NCBI GenBank assembly: GCA_027493935.1
Contig: JAOSJV010000001.1
Coordinates: forward strand, 930,001-994,000
Reading direction: 5' to 3'
From: Burkholderiales bacterium
Lineage (GTDB): Bacteria; Pseudomonadota; Gammaproteobacteria; Burkholderiales; SG8-39
DNA: 64,000 nt
The notes beneath the pieces were generated by a model that had not been told where the DNA came from, did not search any database, and was given only the letters and a program-made list of their open reading frames with translations. This document shows positions 26,747 through 35,603 of this stretch, in pieces. The position numbers were made by a program, and so were the translations under genes. How positions within the stretch are numbered: the stretch's first letter is position 1; every line of letters begins with the position of its first letter.

Positions 26747-28063
26747 CTATCTCAGCCCCGGCAGCCACAGCGCGAGCGCCGGGAAGAATACCAGCAGCAC
26801 GATGCGCAGAACGTCCATAGCGCAGAATCCGAGGACGCCCTTGTAGGTCTCCTTCATCGCTACGTCCTTCGCGAGGCCGTTGATCAGGAAGAGGTTCAGC
26901 CCAAACGGCGGGCTGATCATGCCGACCTCGACGCTCACCAGGAGCAGGATGCCGAACCACACCAGCACCGCGTCCTGGCTCATGCCGAAGTCGAGCGAGA
27001 GCACGAGCGGAATGAAGACCGGGATGGTCAGGAGCACCATCGCGAGCGACTCCATGAAGCTGCCGAGGATCAGGTAGGCGACCATGATCGCCAGCATGAT
27101 CGTGACCGGCGAGGCGTCCAGCGCGCCCACCTTCTGCGCAAAGAGCGTCGGCATCTGCGAGGAGGCGAGCCCGGCCGAGAAGAGCTCGGCGCCGAGCATG
27201 ATCAGGAACATCATCGCGGTGGTCTCGCCGGTGGCGAGCAGCGACTGGCCGAGGTCCGTCAGTCGCATCCCGCCGCGCCAGAACGCGAGCACCATCGTGG
27301 CGAAGGCCCCGACGCCGGCGCCCTCGGTCGCGGAGAACCAGCCGCGATAGATGCCGACGACGACCAGCCCGAACACCAGCAGCACCGGCCACACCTGCCT
27401 GCTCGATTCGGTCCGCTCGCGCCACGGCGCGCGGTCGAGCCTGGCCGCCGCGCCGGGAAAGAAGCGCATGTAGAGGTTGACGACGACCGCGTACTGGACC
27501 GCGGCGAGCACGCCCGGAATGACCGCGGCGATGAACAGCGCGCCGATCGACTGCTCGGTGAAGACGGCGTAGATAACCAGGATCACCGAGGGTGGGATCA
27601 GGATGCCGAGCGTCCCGCCGGCGGCGAGCGTTCCGGTCGCGAGCGCCGGCGAGTAGCCGAACCGGCGCATCTCGGGGCCCGCGACCTTGGACATGGTCGC
27701 GGCGGTGGCGAACGAGGAGCCGCAGATCGCGCCGAACGCGGCGCAGCCGCCGATCGTGGCGACCGCGAGACCGCCGCGCCAGTGACCGAACCAGGCGCGC
27801 GCGGCGCGGAAGAGCGCGGTGTTCAGGCCGCCCTTTGTGGCGAACTCCCCCATCAGCAGGAAGAGCGGGATGACCGTGAGCGTGTAGTTGGCGAACTTCG
27901 AGAACGTCAGCGACTTCAGCGTGTTCAGGAGCGGCGTCATGCCGTTGATCGCGGCGTAGCCCGCCCCGCCGGCGACCAGCATCGCGACCGCGACCGGCAT
28001 GCGAAGCGCGATCAGCGTGAGCGCGCCGAAGAACATCCACAGGCCGATATCGAACCTGCTCAT
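26747..28063 (-). CDS. dctM: TRAP transporter large permease (DctM-like)
   Basis: A 438-residue inner-membrane protein with about 12 helices of the DctM family, the ion-coupled channel of a TRAP importer. It begins MSRFDIGLWMFFGALTLIAL. GTLGILIPPSVILVIYAVFT is the typical central P-P motif and GMISPPFGLNLFLINGL the C-terminal one. The frame is intact. It is the last gene of dctP-dctQ-dctM. The substrate is probably an organic acid, perhaps the acid acted on by the neighbouring UbiD enzyme. Confidence 0.92.
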   Translation of the reverse strand: MSRFDIGLWMFFGALTLIALRMPVAVAMLVAGGAGYAAINGMTPLLNTLKSLTFSKFANYTLTVIPLFLLMGEFATKGGLNTALFRAARAWFGHWRGGLAVATIGGCAAFGAICGSSFATAATMSKVAGPEMRRFGYSPALATGTLAAGGTLGILIPPSVILVIYAVFTEQSIGALFIAAVIPGVLAAVQYAVVVNLYMRFFPGAAARLDRAPWRERTESSRQVWPVLLVFGLVVVGIYRGWFSATEGAGVGAFATMVLAFWRGGMRLTDLGQSLLATGETTAMMFLIMLGAELFSAGLASSQMPTLFAQKVGALDASPVTIMLAIMVAYLILGSFMESLAMVLLTIPVFIPLVLSLDFGMSQDAVLVWFGILLLVSVEVGMISPPFGLNLFLINGLAKDVAMKETYKGVLGFCAMDVLRIVLLVFFPALALWLPGLR

Positions 28064-28088
28064 CGCGGTGCCGTCCCCGGCGCGGGCG

Positions 28089-28647
28089 TCAGGCGCGTCC
28101 GCTCGCGCCCGACGGCGGGCGCGGAAGCCTGCCGCGCGCCTGCTGCGCCCGCTCCCATGCGACGAACACGCACACCACAACCCAGAGGATCATCGCGACC
28201 GCGCCCACCGCGTAGCCCCACCAGTCGGGCAGTTGCAGGAACATGCTGCGCCGGTCGCGGTCGAACGCGGCGATTCCGCCGTCGATCAGCCGCCAGGTGA
28301 GCAGCGCGGCCACTGCCGCGAACGCGGCGTTCATCAGGGCATCGAGCCAGTCGCGCGCGGCCTTCGGCAGCGGCTGGGTGAAGAAGTCGACGATGACGTT
28401 GGCGCCGCGCAGGTGACAATAGGGGGAGAAAGGCGAAGATCACGATCCCGCCCAGGAGCTCGACGATCTCGGAGTCGCCGAGCAGCGGGCGGTTGAACGC
28501 TGCGCCGACCACCGTGACCAGCATCGTTGCCATCGTGGCGAGCAGCGCGGCGCCGCCGACGAGCGCGACGCCCTCGCAGGCGCGCATTAGGAGGCGGCGG
28601 GCCGCGCTCTCGTGCGCCGGCCGGCCGTGCGCCTCGGGCTGCGTCAT
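28089..28647 (-). CDS. dctQ: TRAP transporter small permease (DctQ-like, one frameshift)
   Basis: A small permease of about 185 residues with four helices. The first part (GVALVGGAALLATMATMLVT, FNRPLLGDSEIVELLGG) is in one frame. The rest (NVIVDFFTQPLPKAARDWLD onward) is in another, after an extra T near 28425-28430. The NVIVDFFT block is strongly conserved in DctQ proteins, so the shift is probably an error. It holds the periplasmic binding protein and large permease together. It ends 25 bases before dctM. Confidence 0.85.
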
Positions 28648-28701
28648 CGGGGCGGCTGCCCGCGGGGCGTGCGCATCGACGCCGCGCGGGCCCGGGTGGA
28701 C

Positions 28702-29723
28702 CTACTTGCGGCCGTACTTCGCGGTCGTGGCGAGCAGGTCGTCGAACATTTTCTGACCCGGCAGGCCGCGCTTGTTCATCTCGCCGATCCAGATCTGGTA
28801 GACCGGCCGCACCGCCTTGATCCAGCGCTGCTTCTCGGCGTCGCTGATCGAGTACAGGGTGCCGCCGCCGTCGACGATCGTCTTCTTGGCGGGCACGGTC
28901 AGCTCGTCCCACACCTCGCCGATCTGCTTCGTGTAGCCGATGCCGGAGTTGTCGTCGATCAGCTTCTTCATTTCCGGCGGCAGCTTGTCGTAGGAGCGCT
29001 GGTTCATCAGCGTCAGGATCGGCGACTGGTACACCGGCGTCTCGAGGTGGAATTTGGTCACCTCGTGCAGGCGATACGGCGGCACGATCGCCCAGTTGAT
29101 GAACATGCCGTCGACCTGGCCGCGCTGCAGCGCTTCGTAGACCCCCGGCAGCGGGATGCCTACCGGCGTCGCGCCGAGCGCCTTCGCGGCCTCGCCGACG
29201 AAGCGGCCCGGAACGCGGAACCGCACCCCCTTGAAGTCGTCGAGCGACTTCATCGGCTTCTCGCGCGAGTGGATCACCGACGCGTCGGTGGTATGCGAGG
29301 CGAGGAGCCTGATGCCCTTCAGCTCGTTGTCCTTCAGCCACTTCGTCGACCACTCGAAGACCGCCGGGCTCTGACCCCCGAGACGCCGACGTTGGTGAAC
29401 GGCAGCTCGGTGCCCTCGAGCCCCGGGAAGCGGCCCGGAGAGAAGCCCGGCAGGTGCAGGATGATGTCGACCACCCCATCCTCGAGCTGCTGCGGCAGGT
29501 CGGCCGGCTTTCCGCCGAGCTGCATGTTCGTGTAGACCTCGACCTTCATCTTGCCGCCGGCCGCCTCGTTGATTTTCTCGGCCCACGGGAAGAGATGGCG
29601 CTGCTGGTCGGGCGCCTGGGGGCCGGAGAACGAGTGCACCTTGAGCGTGATTGGCTGCGCCTGCGCGAGCCCCGTGCCGAGCGCGACGAGCGCCGCGGCG
29701 AGTGCGACGAAGATGCTCCTCAT
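28702..29723 (-). CDS. dctP: TRAP transporter substrate-binding protein (DctP-like, one frameshift)
   Basis: An exported solute-binding protein of about 340 residues. GGAGG lies five bases before the ATG at 29723. The signal peptide (MRSIFVALAAALVALGTGLA) ends at AQA. ITLKVHSFSGPQAPDQQRHL opens the mature domain; KGVRFRVPGRFVGEAAKALG carries the conserved Arg that binds a carboxylate, so an organic acid is likely. One base is missing in the G run near 29373-29378. It is first in the operon and is preceded by the conserved hairpin element. Confidence 0.9.
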
Positions 29724-29807
29724 GGCTTCCTCCCCTAACAGAGTTTGAAGAATGCTTCCGGCAGCGCTTTCGACTTGGGTCAGCGAGCGTGCAGGGCGAA
29801 CCCCGAG

Positions 29808-29847
29808 TCGTACGAACGAGGGGAGAAATCCCCCTTGTAGATCCCCC
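29808..29847 (-). promoter_or_regulatory. Conserved hairpin-plus-palindrome element, copy 2
   Basis: Read on the minus strand: GGGGGATCTACA, hairpin stem AGGGGG/TCCCCT with loop ATTTC, then CGT and the palindrome TCGTACGA. Compared with copy 1 (6870-6909) the innermost stem pair is G-T here and C-G there, so pairing is kept through a base change. It ends 85 bases before dctP and points toward it, as copy 1 does to its gene. Confidence 0.55.
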
Positions 29848-29937
29848 GATCGGAATAAGCGGCAAGCCCCTCGCATCTCCGCCTCCTGCGCGGAGCGGGA
29901 GCCGTTTCGAGAGCGTGCCGGGTGATTGACGCCGAGC

Positions 29938-31482
29938 TCACGTGCGCGAGTTTATCGCGTAGAAGGGCGCGCCGAGCACCGGCTTCTCCCAGTCGCGGTA
30001 CCACGCCTGCACGTACGGCTTGATCCGGCGCAGCACCTCGGCGCGGGCGCGCTGCTCCGGGCCCAGTCCCTTGGCGCAGAACTCGCGCACCTCCCGGTAC
30101 AGCGCGTCGGCGTCGATCGTCCTGACCGCCCGGTCCTCCATCACGACCCGGCCGCTGATCACGACCGTCGCGACGTCCGCGCCGAGCGCGCGCTGCACGA
30201 ACGCCTCGACGACGTCCAGGTCGGGGTCGATCCATGGATCGCGCGCGACCCGGTCGAGATCGACGAGCACCGCATCGGCCTTCATGCCGGGGGCGAGCGC
30301 GCCGACGCTGCCCTCGAAGCCGCAGACCCGCGCGGCGTTCGTCGTGGCGATCCGGAACGCCGTGTACGCGTCGAGCGCCGGCGCGGTCAGCTCGAAGGAG
30401 GCGAGGCGGTGGAGCTTGTGGATCATGCGCACCTCCATCACCGCGTCCTCGTCGTCGTTGATGGTCTTGTCGTCCATCCCCATGGCGACGTTGACGCCGG
30501 CGGCGAGGTACTGCACCACCGGCGCGAGGCCGTTGCGCATGTGCAGGTTGCAGCTCGGGTGATGCGTGATCGAGGCGTCCTTTGCCGCGATCAGGGCGAT
30601 GTCGGCCTCGGTCACGTGGATGCTGTGGCCGTAGGTCACGTTGCGCGCGACCAGGCCGAAGTCGTCGAGCCACGCGAGCGTCGGCTTGCCGTGCACGCGC
30701 AGGCCGTAGGCTTTCTGCACCGGGCTCTGCAGCGTGTGCATGTGGATCTGCAGCCCGCCGAGCCGGTCCGCGGCGTCGCGGGTGCGTTCGAGCAGCGACT
30801 CGGTGGCGCCGTGCGCCCAGGCGACTGAGAGCAGGATCCGCGTGTCGTCGCTCTCGTACTCGTCGCGCAGGCTCTCGAACAGCGCGAAGTACTCGTCCTC
30901 CATCGCCTGCCGGTCGAAGATCACCAGCGGCTTGGACCACTCCTGCAGGTCCGGCGGCAGCGTGCGCCAGAACGCCGCGTCGTCGAGCGCGAGCCGGTTC
31001 AGGGGCCGGATCGAGGGCGAGAACGCGAGGCGGATTCCGGTGCCGAGGTAGGTCTGCACGCTGCGGTGGGCGCGCTCCCAGCCGGCCCGGCCCTCGTCGT
31101 CGAAGCCGTTGTGGTGCAGTGTCGTGCAGCCGGACCGGATGTGGCGCAGCGCGCAGAGCGCCGAAGTGAGCTCGGGCGGCAGCACGGGCATGTACGCCCA
31201 GTCGATGAGCGCGTTCTCCAGGAAGTCGGTCGGCACGCCCTTCTGGATCGGGGAGAGCCCGCGTCCGTGGCTGTGCGCATCGATCAGCCCCGGCATCAGG
31301 AGCTGGGTGCCGTCGCCGAGCACGCGCGCGCCGGGGTGCTGCGCGCGCAGCTCGCGGTAGGCTCCGACCGCGGCGATCGTGCCGTCGCGAATCGCGATCG
31401 CGCCGTCGGCGATCACGCCGGCGCTCTTGCGGCCGGCGTCCGTGACCGCGTGGCTGCCGCGCATGATCAGCGTTTCGCCCAC
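29938..31482 (-). CDS. ATZ/TRZ-type amidohydrolase
   Basis: A 514-residue metal-dependent amidohydrolase of the cytosine-deaminase/chlorohydrolase type. Metal and catalytic blocks are MPGLIDAHSHGRG (H-x-H), LGGLQIHMHTLQS (His), ITHHPSCNLHMRNG and MGMDDKTINDDED (Asp). It removes an amino or similar group from a nitrogen heterocycle, or acts on a related substrate; the exact one is unknown. The GTG at 31482 gives the family-like start VGETLIMRG. It is divergent from the dadA-like gene across a 234-base control region holding a perfect inverted repeat. Confidence 0.83.
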   Translation of the reverse strand: MGETLIMRGSHAVTDAGRKSAGVIADGAIAIRDGTIAAVGAYRELRAQHPGARVLGDGTQLLMPGLIDAHSHGRGLSPIQKGVPTDFLENALIDWAYMPVLPPELTSALCALRHIRSGCTTLHHNGFDDEGRAGWERAHRSVQTYLGTGIRLAFSPSIRPLNRLALDDAAFWRTLPPDLQEWSKPLVIFDRQAMEDEYFALFESLRDEYESDDTRILLSVAWAHGATESLLERTRDAADRLGGLQIHMHTLQSPVQKAYGLRVHGKPTLAWLDDFGLVARNVTYGHSIHVTEADIALIAAKDASITHHPSCNLHMRNGLAPVVQYLAAGVNVAMGMDDKTINDDEDAVMEVRMIHKLHRLASFELTAPALDAYTAFRIATTNAARVCGFEGSVGALAPGMKADAVLVDLDRVARDPWIDPDLDVVEAFVQRALGADVATVVISGRVVMEDRAVRTIDADALYREVREFCAKGLGPEQRARAEVLRRIKPYVQAWYRDWEKPVLGAPFYAINSRT

Positions 31483-31633
31483 TGCTCGTCTTCTCGCGCA
31501 ATGCGCGCGCAACCGGAGCGCGCGGCGAATCAAGTGTAAACGCAAACCGTGCGCCGCAGGCTGCCGACGGGGGCCGGCGACGCGCCCGCCGCCGATCCTA
31601 TCTCCCTGAAGATGGTGTAGATTCGGAGCGAGC

Positions 31634-31648
31634 ATAACCGCGGGTTAT
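31634..31648. promoter_or_regulatory. Perfect inverted repeat, candidate LysR operator
   Basis: ATAACCGCGGGTTAT is a perfect palindrome with 6-base arms and a 3-base centre, and it fits the T-N11-A pattern of LysR-type regulator sites. It lies between the divergent amidohydrolase and dadA-like genes, 68 bases before the dadA start. A LysR gene is immediately downstream of dadA. Confidence 0.5.
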
Positions 31649-31716
31649 GGATCGGAGCAAACAATTCAAGGGTGCCGACGGGACCCCTGTATAGACTGGG
31701 GCCGAGCGTGTCGGTC

Positions 31717-32982
31717 ATGCGAGTCCTCGTTCTCGGGGCAGGCGTCGTCGGCCTGGTGAGCGCGTATTTCCTGGCGCGCGACGGCCACCGCGTCACCGTC
31801 GTCGACCGGCGCGCCGGCGTCGCGCTCGAGGCGAGCTACGCGAACGGCGGCCAGCTCTCCTACAGCTACGTGGCGCCGCTCGCCGCGCCGGGCGTGGCAA
31901 CGCAGGCGCTGCGCTGGCTGCTCGACCCGGGCTCGCCGCTGCGCTTCCATCCGCGGCTCGACTCCCACCAGTGGCGCTGGTGCCTCGCGTTCCTGCGTGC
32001 CGCGAACCGGACGCGCTACGAGGCGAGCATCCGCGAGCTGCTCGCCCTCGGCTGGTACAGCCAGCGCTTGATGCGCGAGCTGGTCGAGCGCGAGGGCCTC
32101 GAGTTCGGGCTGCAGCGCAACGGCAAGATCGTCGCGTATCGCGACCCGCGGGCGCTCGCGGCGGCCGCGCGCCTCGTGTGCTTTCAGCGTGCGCTCGGCG
32201 CGGAGCAGCGCCTGCTCGACGTCGACGAGCTCGTCGCGCTCGAGCCGGCGCTGGCGGACGCGCGCGCCGCGCTCGCCGGCGCGATCTTCACGCCGGGCGA
32301 GGAAGCGGGCGACTGTCACGCCTTCTGCGTGGCGCTGCAGCGCGTGCTCGCGTCGCCCGCGCTCGGCGTGGAGTTCGCGCTCGGTGTGACCATCGAGCGG
32401 CTGCACGCCGAGCGCGGCCGCATCGCGGCCGTGGCGACCGACCGCGGCGGTGCGCTCGCGGGCGACGCGATCGTCGTCGCGCTCGCCGGCGAGAGCCGGG
32501 CGCTCGTGCGGCCGCTCGGCGTGCGGCTGCCGCTCTATCCGCTGACCGGCTACAGCCTGACCCTGCCGCTCGAGGCCGCGAGCGTCGCCCCGCGGATCAG
32601 CGTCACCGATTTCCAGAACCGCATCCTCTACGCACGCCTTGCCGGACGGCTGCGCGTCGCGGCGATGGTGGACATCGGCGGGCGCGGCGACCGTATCGAT
32701 CCGCAGCGGCTCGCGACGCTGCGTGCGCACGCGCAGCGCATGTTCCCGCGCGCCGGCGACTTCTCGCGCACCGAGGCGTGGATGGGCCAGCGGCCGGCCA
32801 CGCCGACCGGCAAGCCGATCGTCGGCGCGACGCCGTACCGCAACCTGTACCTGAACGTGGGCCACGGCGCGCTCGGCTTCACGTTCGCCACCGCCACGGG
32901 GAAGCTCGCGGCGGACGCGATCGCCGGCCGGGCGTCCGCGACGCCGGCGGCCCCGTTCGCCCTGTCGCCCTCGGCCGCGTAG
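31717..32982 (+). CDS. dadA: D-amino-acid dehydrogenase small subunit-like FAD oxidoreductase
   Basis: A 421-residue DAO-superfamily flavoprotein of the DadA type. The N-terminus MRVLVLGAGVVGLVSAYFLA binds FAD, ASYANGGQLSYSYVAPLAAP is a DadA hallmark and GHGALGFTFATATGKLAADA closes the FAD site. It would oxidise D-amino acids to 2-oxo acids at the membrane and pass electrons to quinone. D-amino acids could come from the hydantoin cluster about 7 kb away. ATG 31717 is chosen since the FAD motif follows directly. LysR follows 13 bases downstream. Confidence 0.87.
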   Translation: MRVLVLGAGVVGLVSAYFLARDGHRVTVVDRRAGVALEASYANGGQLSYSYVAPLAAPGVATQALRWLLDPGSPLRFHPRLDSHQWRWCLAFLRAANRTRYEASIRELLALGWYSQRLMRELVEREGLEFGLQRNGKIVAYRDPRALAAAARLVCFQRALGAEQRLLDVDELVALEPALADARAALAGAIFTPGEEAGDCHAFCVALQRVLASPALGVEFALGVTIERLHAERGRIAAVATDRGGALAGDAIVVALAGESRALVRPLGVRLPLYPLTGYSLTLPLEAASVAPRISVTDFQNRILYARLAGRLRVAAMVDIGGRGDRIDPQRLATLRAHAQRMFPRAGDFSRTEAWMGQRPATPTGKPIVGATPYRNLYLNVGHGALGFTFATATGKLAADAIAGRASATPAAPFALSPSAA

Positions 32983-32995
32983 CGCGTCCCCGTTC

Positions 32996-33904
32996 ATGCG
33001 CCTGCGCCACATCGAGGTGTTCCACGCCATCAAGCGCACCGGCTCGATCAGCCGCGGCGCCGCGCTGCTCGCGATCAGCCAGCCGGCGGCGAGCAAGATC
33101 ATCAAGCACGCCGAGCTGGGCCTGGGCTTCAAGCTGTTCCGCCGCGCGCGCGGCAGGCTGCATCCGACCGAGGAGGCGGAGGTCCTGTTCGCCGAGGTGG
33201 AGAAGGTCTTCCACGGGTTGGAGTCGGTGCGGCGCGTCGCGCGCAACCTGCGCCAGGATCCCGCGACGCCACTCAGGATCGTGTGCCTGCCGGGGCTCGG
33301 CATCAGCCTGGTGCCACGCGCGCTGAGCCTATACCGCCGCAAGCGGCCGCGCGCGGCGATCGAGATCGCCACGCGCCACACCGGCGAGCTCGCGGTCGCG
33401 TTGATCAGCCGCGAGTTCGACCTCGGCATCGGGTTCGGGCCGCAGGACGGCGACCGCACCGTTCCGGGCCTCGACGCGACGCTCGTCACGACCGGCGAGA
33501 TGGTGTACATCGACCGTGCAGGGCGGGGCCGCGCCCGCGCCGACAAGCCGATGCGCCTCGCGGACATCGACGAGAACCGCCTGATCGGCCTGAACTCGAT
33601 GCACTTTCTCGGCGTGCTGTTGCGCGCCGCGCTCGAGAAGGAAGGGCTGCATCCGATGCCGGCGTTGCAGGTGCAGACGTATTACATCGCGCGGGCGCTG
33701 GTCGCCGAGGGCAGCGGCTGCGCCGTGGTCGACGAGTTCACGGCGCGCGCGGGCGGCCCCGAGGTCACCGTGCAGCGGATCGAGCCGCGCGTGCGCTTCG
33801 GCGTGTACGCGTACTCGCCGGAGCTCAAGCCGCTCTCGAAGGGCGCGGCGGAGTTCCTGGATTGCTTCCGCACCGTGTGCCGAGAGGCACAGTCGGGCGG
33901 ATGA
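32996..33904 (+). CDS. LysR-family transcriptional regulator
   Basis: A 302-residue LTTR. The helix-turn-helix spans about residues 1-60 (MRLRHIEVFHAIKRTGSISR, AALLAISQPAASKIIK). The effector-binding domain follows from about residue 95, with RIVCLPGLGISLVPRALSLY. It sits between the dadA-like and urocanase-like genes and probably controls this cluster through the palindrome at 31634-31648. The effector may be an amino acid or imidazole derivative. All genes around it read the same way except the divergent amidohydrolase. Confidence 0.93.
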   Translation: MRLRHIEVFHAIKRTGSISRGAALLAISQPAASKIIKHAELGLGFKLFRRARGRLHPTEEAEVLFAEVEKVFHGLESVRRVARNLRQDPATPLRIVCLPGLGISLVPRALSLYRRKRPRAAIEIATRHTGELAVALISREFDLGIGFGPQDGDRTVPGLDATLVTTGEMVYIDRAGRGRARADKPMRLADIDENRLIGLNSMHFLGVLLRAALEKEGLHPMPALQVQTYYIARALVAEGSGCAVVDEFTARAGGPEVTVQRIEPRVRFGVYAYSPELKPLSKGAAEFLDCFRTVCREAQSGG

Positions 33905-33923
33905 AGCTTGGAGGAGCGGGGCC

Positions 33924-35591
33924 ATGGCCGGAGAGACGACGACGAGCGCGGCGGATCGCACGTTCGGCGTGACGACGGGGACGGCGCTGCGCTGTCGCGG
34001 CTGGCGCCAGGAGGGCTTGCTGCGCCTGCTCGAGAACGTGCTCGCGGTCGGCGAGGCGCCCGAGCGGCTGGTCGTGTACGCGGCGCTCGGCAAGGCGGCG
34101 CGCGACTGGCCGTCGCACGACCGCATCGTCGAGACGCTGAAGACGATGAAGGAGGGCGAGACCCTGCTGGTGCAGTCGGGCAAGCCGATCGGCCTGCTCG
34201 CGACGCATCCGCGTGCGCCGCTCGTGATCATGGCGAACTGCAACCTGGTCGGGCAGTGGGCGCGTGCGGAAGTGTTCTACGAGCTCGAGCGCAGGAACCT
34301 GATCTGCTGGGGCGGCCTGACCGCCGGCGACTGGCAGTACATCGGCTCGCAGGGCGTCATCCAGGGCACCTACGAGATCTTCGCCCGCATCGCCGAGCGG
34401 CACTTCGGCGGCGACCTCGCCGGCCGGTTCGTCCTGACCGCGGGGCTCGGCGGCATGGGCGGCGCCCAGCCACTCGCCGGCCGCATGGCGAACGCCGCGA
34501 TCCTATGCGTCGAGGTCGACGAGGCGCGCATCGCCCGGCGGCTCGAGACCGGGTACCTCGAGGTCCGCGCGCGCGACCTCGACGACGCGCTCGCACTGGT
34601 GCGCGCCGCGCAGGCCGAGCGCCGGCCATGCTCGGTCGGGCTGCCCGGCAACGCCGCCGACGTCTATCCGGCGATTCTCGCGCGCGGCGTCTTTCCGGAC
34701 GTCGTGACCGACCAGACCTCGGCGCACGACCTGCTCTACGGCTACGTTCCCTCGGGCTGCAGCGTCGAGGAGGCGCGGGCGCTGCGCACCGCCGATCCGC
34801 AGCGGCTGATGGCGGCGGGGAGGCAGTCGATCGTCGCCCACGTGCGCGCGATGCTCGGTTTCATGCGCGCCGGTGCGGTCGTTTTCGACAACGGCAACCT
34901 GATCCGCACCCAGGCGAAGCAGGGCGGCGTCGACGACGCCTTCGACATCCCGATCTTCTCGGAGGCGTTCCTGCGCCCGCTCTTCTGCCGCGGCATCGGT
35001 CCGTTCCGTTGGGTGGCGCTGAGCGGTGATCCCGCTGACATCGCGCACATCGACGATCTCGTGCTCGAGCGCTTTCCCGCCAACCGGGTCGCCGCGGACT
35101 GGATCCGCAAGGCGCGCGCCCAGGTGCCGTTCCAGGGGCTGCCGGCGCGCATCGCATGGCTCGGCCACGGCGAGCGCACCGAGCTCGGCCTCGCCGTCAA
35201 CGAGATGGTGCGGCAGCGGCGTCTCGCGGCGCCGGTGGCGTTCACGCGCGACCACCTGGACGCCGGCGCGATGGCGCATCCGAACATCATGACCGAGCGC
35301 ATGCGCGACGGCTCGGACGCGGTGGCCGACTGGCCGCTGATCAACGCGATGGTGAACTGCGCCTCGATGGCCGACCTGGTCGCGATCCACTCGGGCGGGG
35401 GCGGCTACGCCGGCTATATGACGAGCGCCGGCGTCACGCTGGTCGCGGACGGATCGGCCGCGGCCGACGGGCGCCTGCGCCTCTCGCTCACGAACGACAC
35501 CGCGACCGGGGTGATGCGCTACGCGGATGCCGGCTACGAGGAGGCGCTGGACGAGGCGCGGCGCAAGGGCGTCCGGCACTTCCGGCTCTGA
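33924..35591 (+). CDS. Divergent urocanate hydratase family protein
   Basis: A 555-residue protein spanning the whole urocanase fold. The NAD-binding block VLTAGLGGMGGAQPLAGRMA and the conserved RPLFCRGIGPFRWVALSGDP, FQGLPARIAWLGHGERTELG and RMRDGSDAVADWPLINAM are all present. However, the H-H-G-G-G-V-G-x-x-x-S-Q-H-S-G stretch of HutU is HSGGGGYAGYMTSAG here. HutU adds water to urocanate using NAD+ as an electrophile. The altered active-site loop and absence of hutH, hutI and hutG nearby suggest another imidazole-acrylate-type substrate, such as a thio- or methyl-urocanate. It starts 19 bases after the LysR stop. Confidence 0.85.
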   Translation: MAGETTTSAADRTFGVTTGTALRCRGWRQEGLLRLLENVLAVGEAPERLVVYAALGKAARDWPSHDRIVETLKTMKEGETLLVQSGKPIGLLATHPRAPLVIMANCNLVGQWARAEVFYELERRNLICWGGLTAGDWQYIGSQGVIQGTYEIFARIAERHFGGDLAGRFVLTAGLGGMGGAQPLAGRMANAAILCVEVDEARIARRLETGYLEVRARDLDDALALVRAAQAERRPCSVGLPGNAADVYPAILARGVFPDVVTDQTSAHDLLYGYVPSGCSVEEARALRTADPQRLMAAGRQSIVAHVRAMLGFMRAGAVVFDNGNLIRTQAKQGGVDDAFDIPIFSEAFLRPLFCRGIGPFRWVALSGDPADIAHIDDLVLERFPANRVAADWIRKARAQVPFQGLPARIAWLGHGERTELGLAVNEMVRQRRLAAPVAFTRDHLDAGAMAHPNIMTERMRDGSDAVADWPLINAMVNCASMADLVAIHSGGGGYAGYMTSAGVTLVADGSAAADGRLRLSLTNDTATGVMRYADAGYEEALDEARRKGVRHFRL

Positions 35592-35603
35592 GAGGAGATC
35601 CGC

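Noticed and set aside
33924-35591. Standard histidine-utilisation urocanase (hutU)
   Set aside because: The active-site loop differs and no other hut gene is in the window, so the symbol hutU was not assigned.
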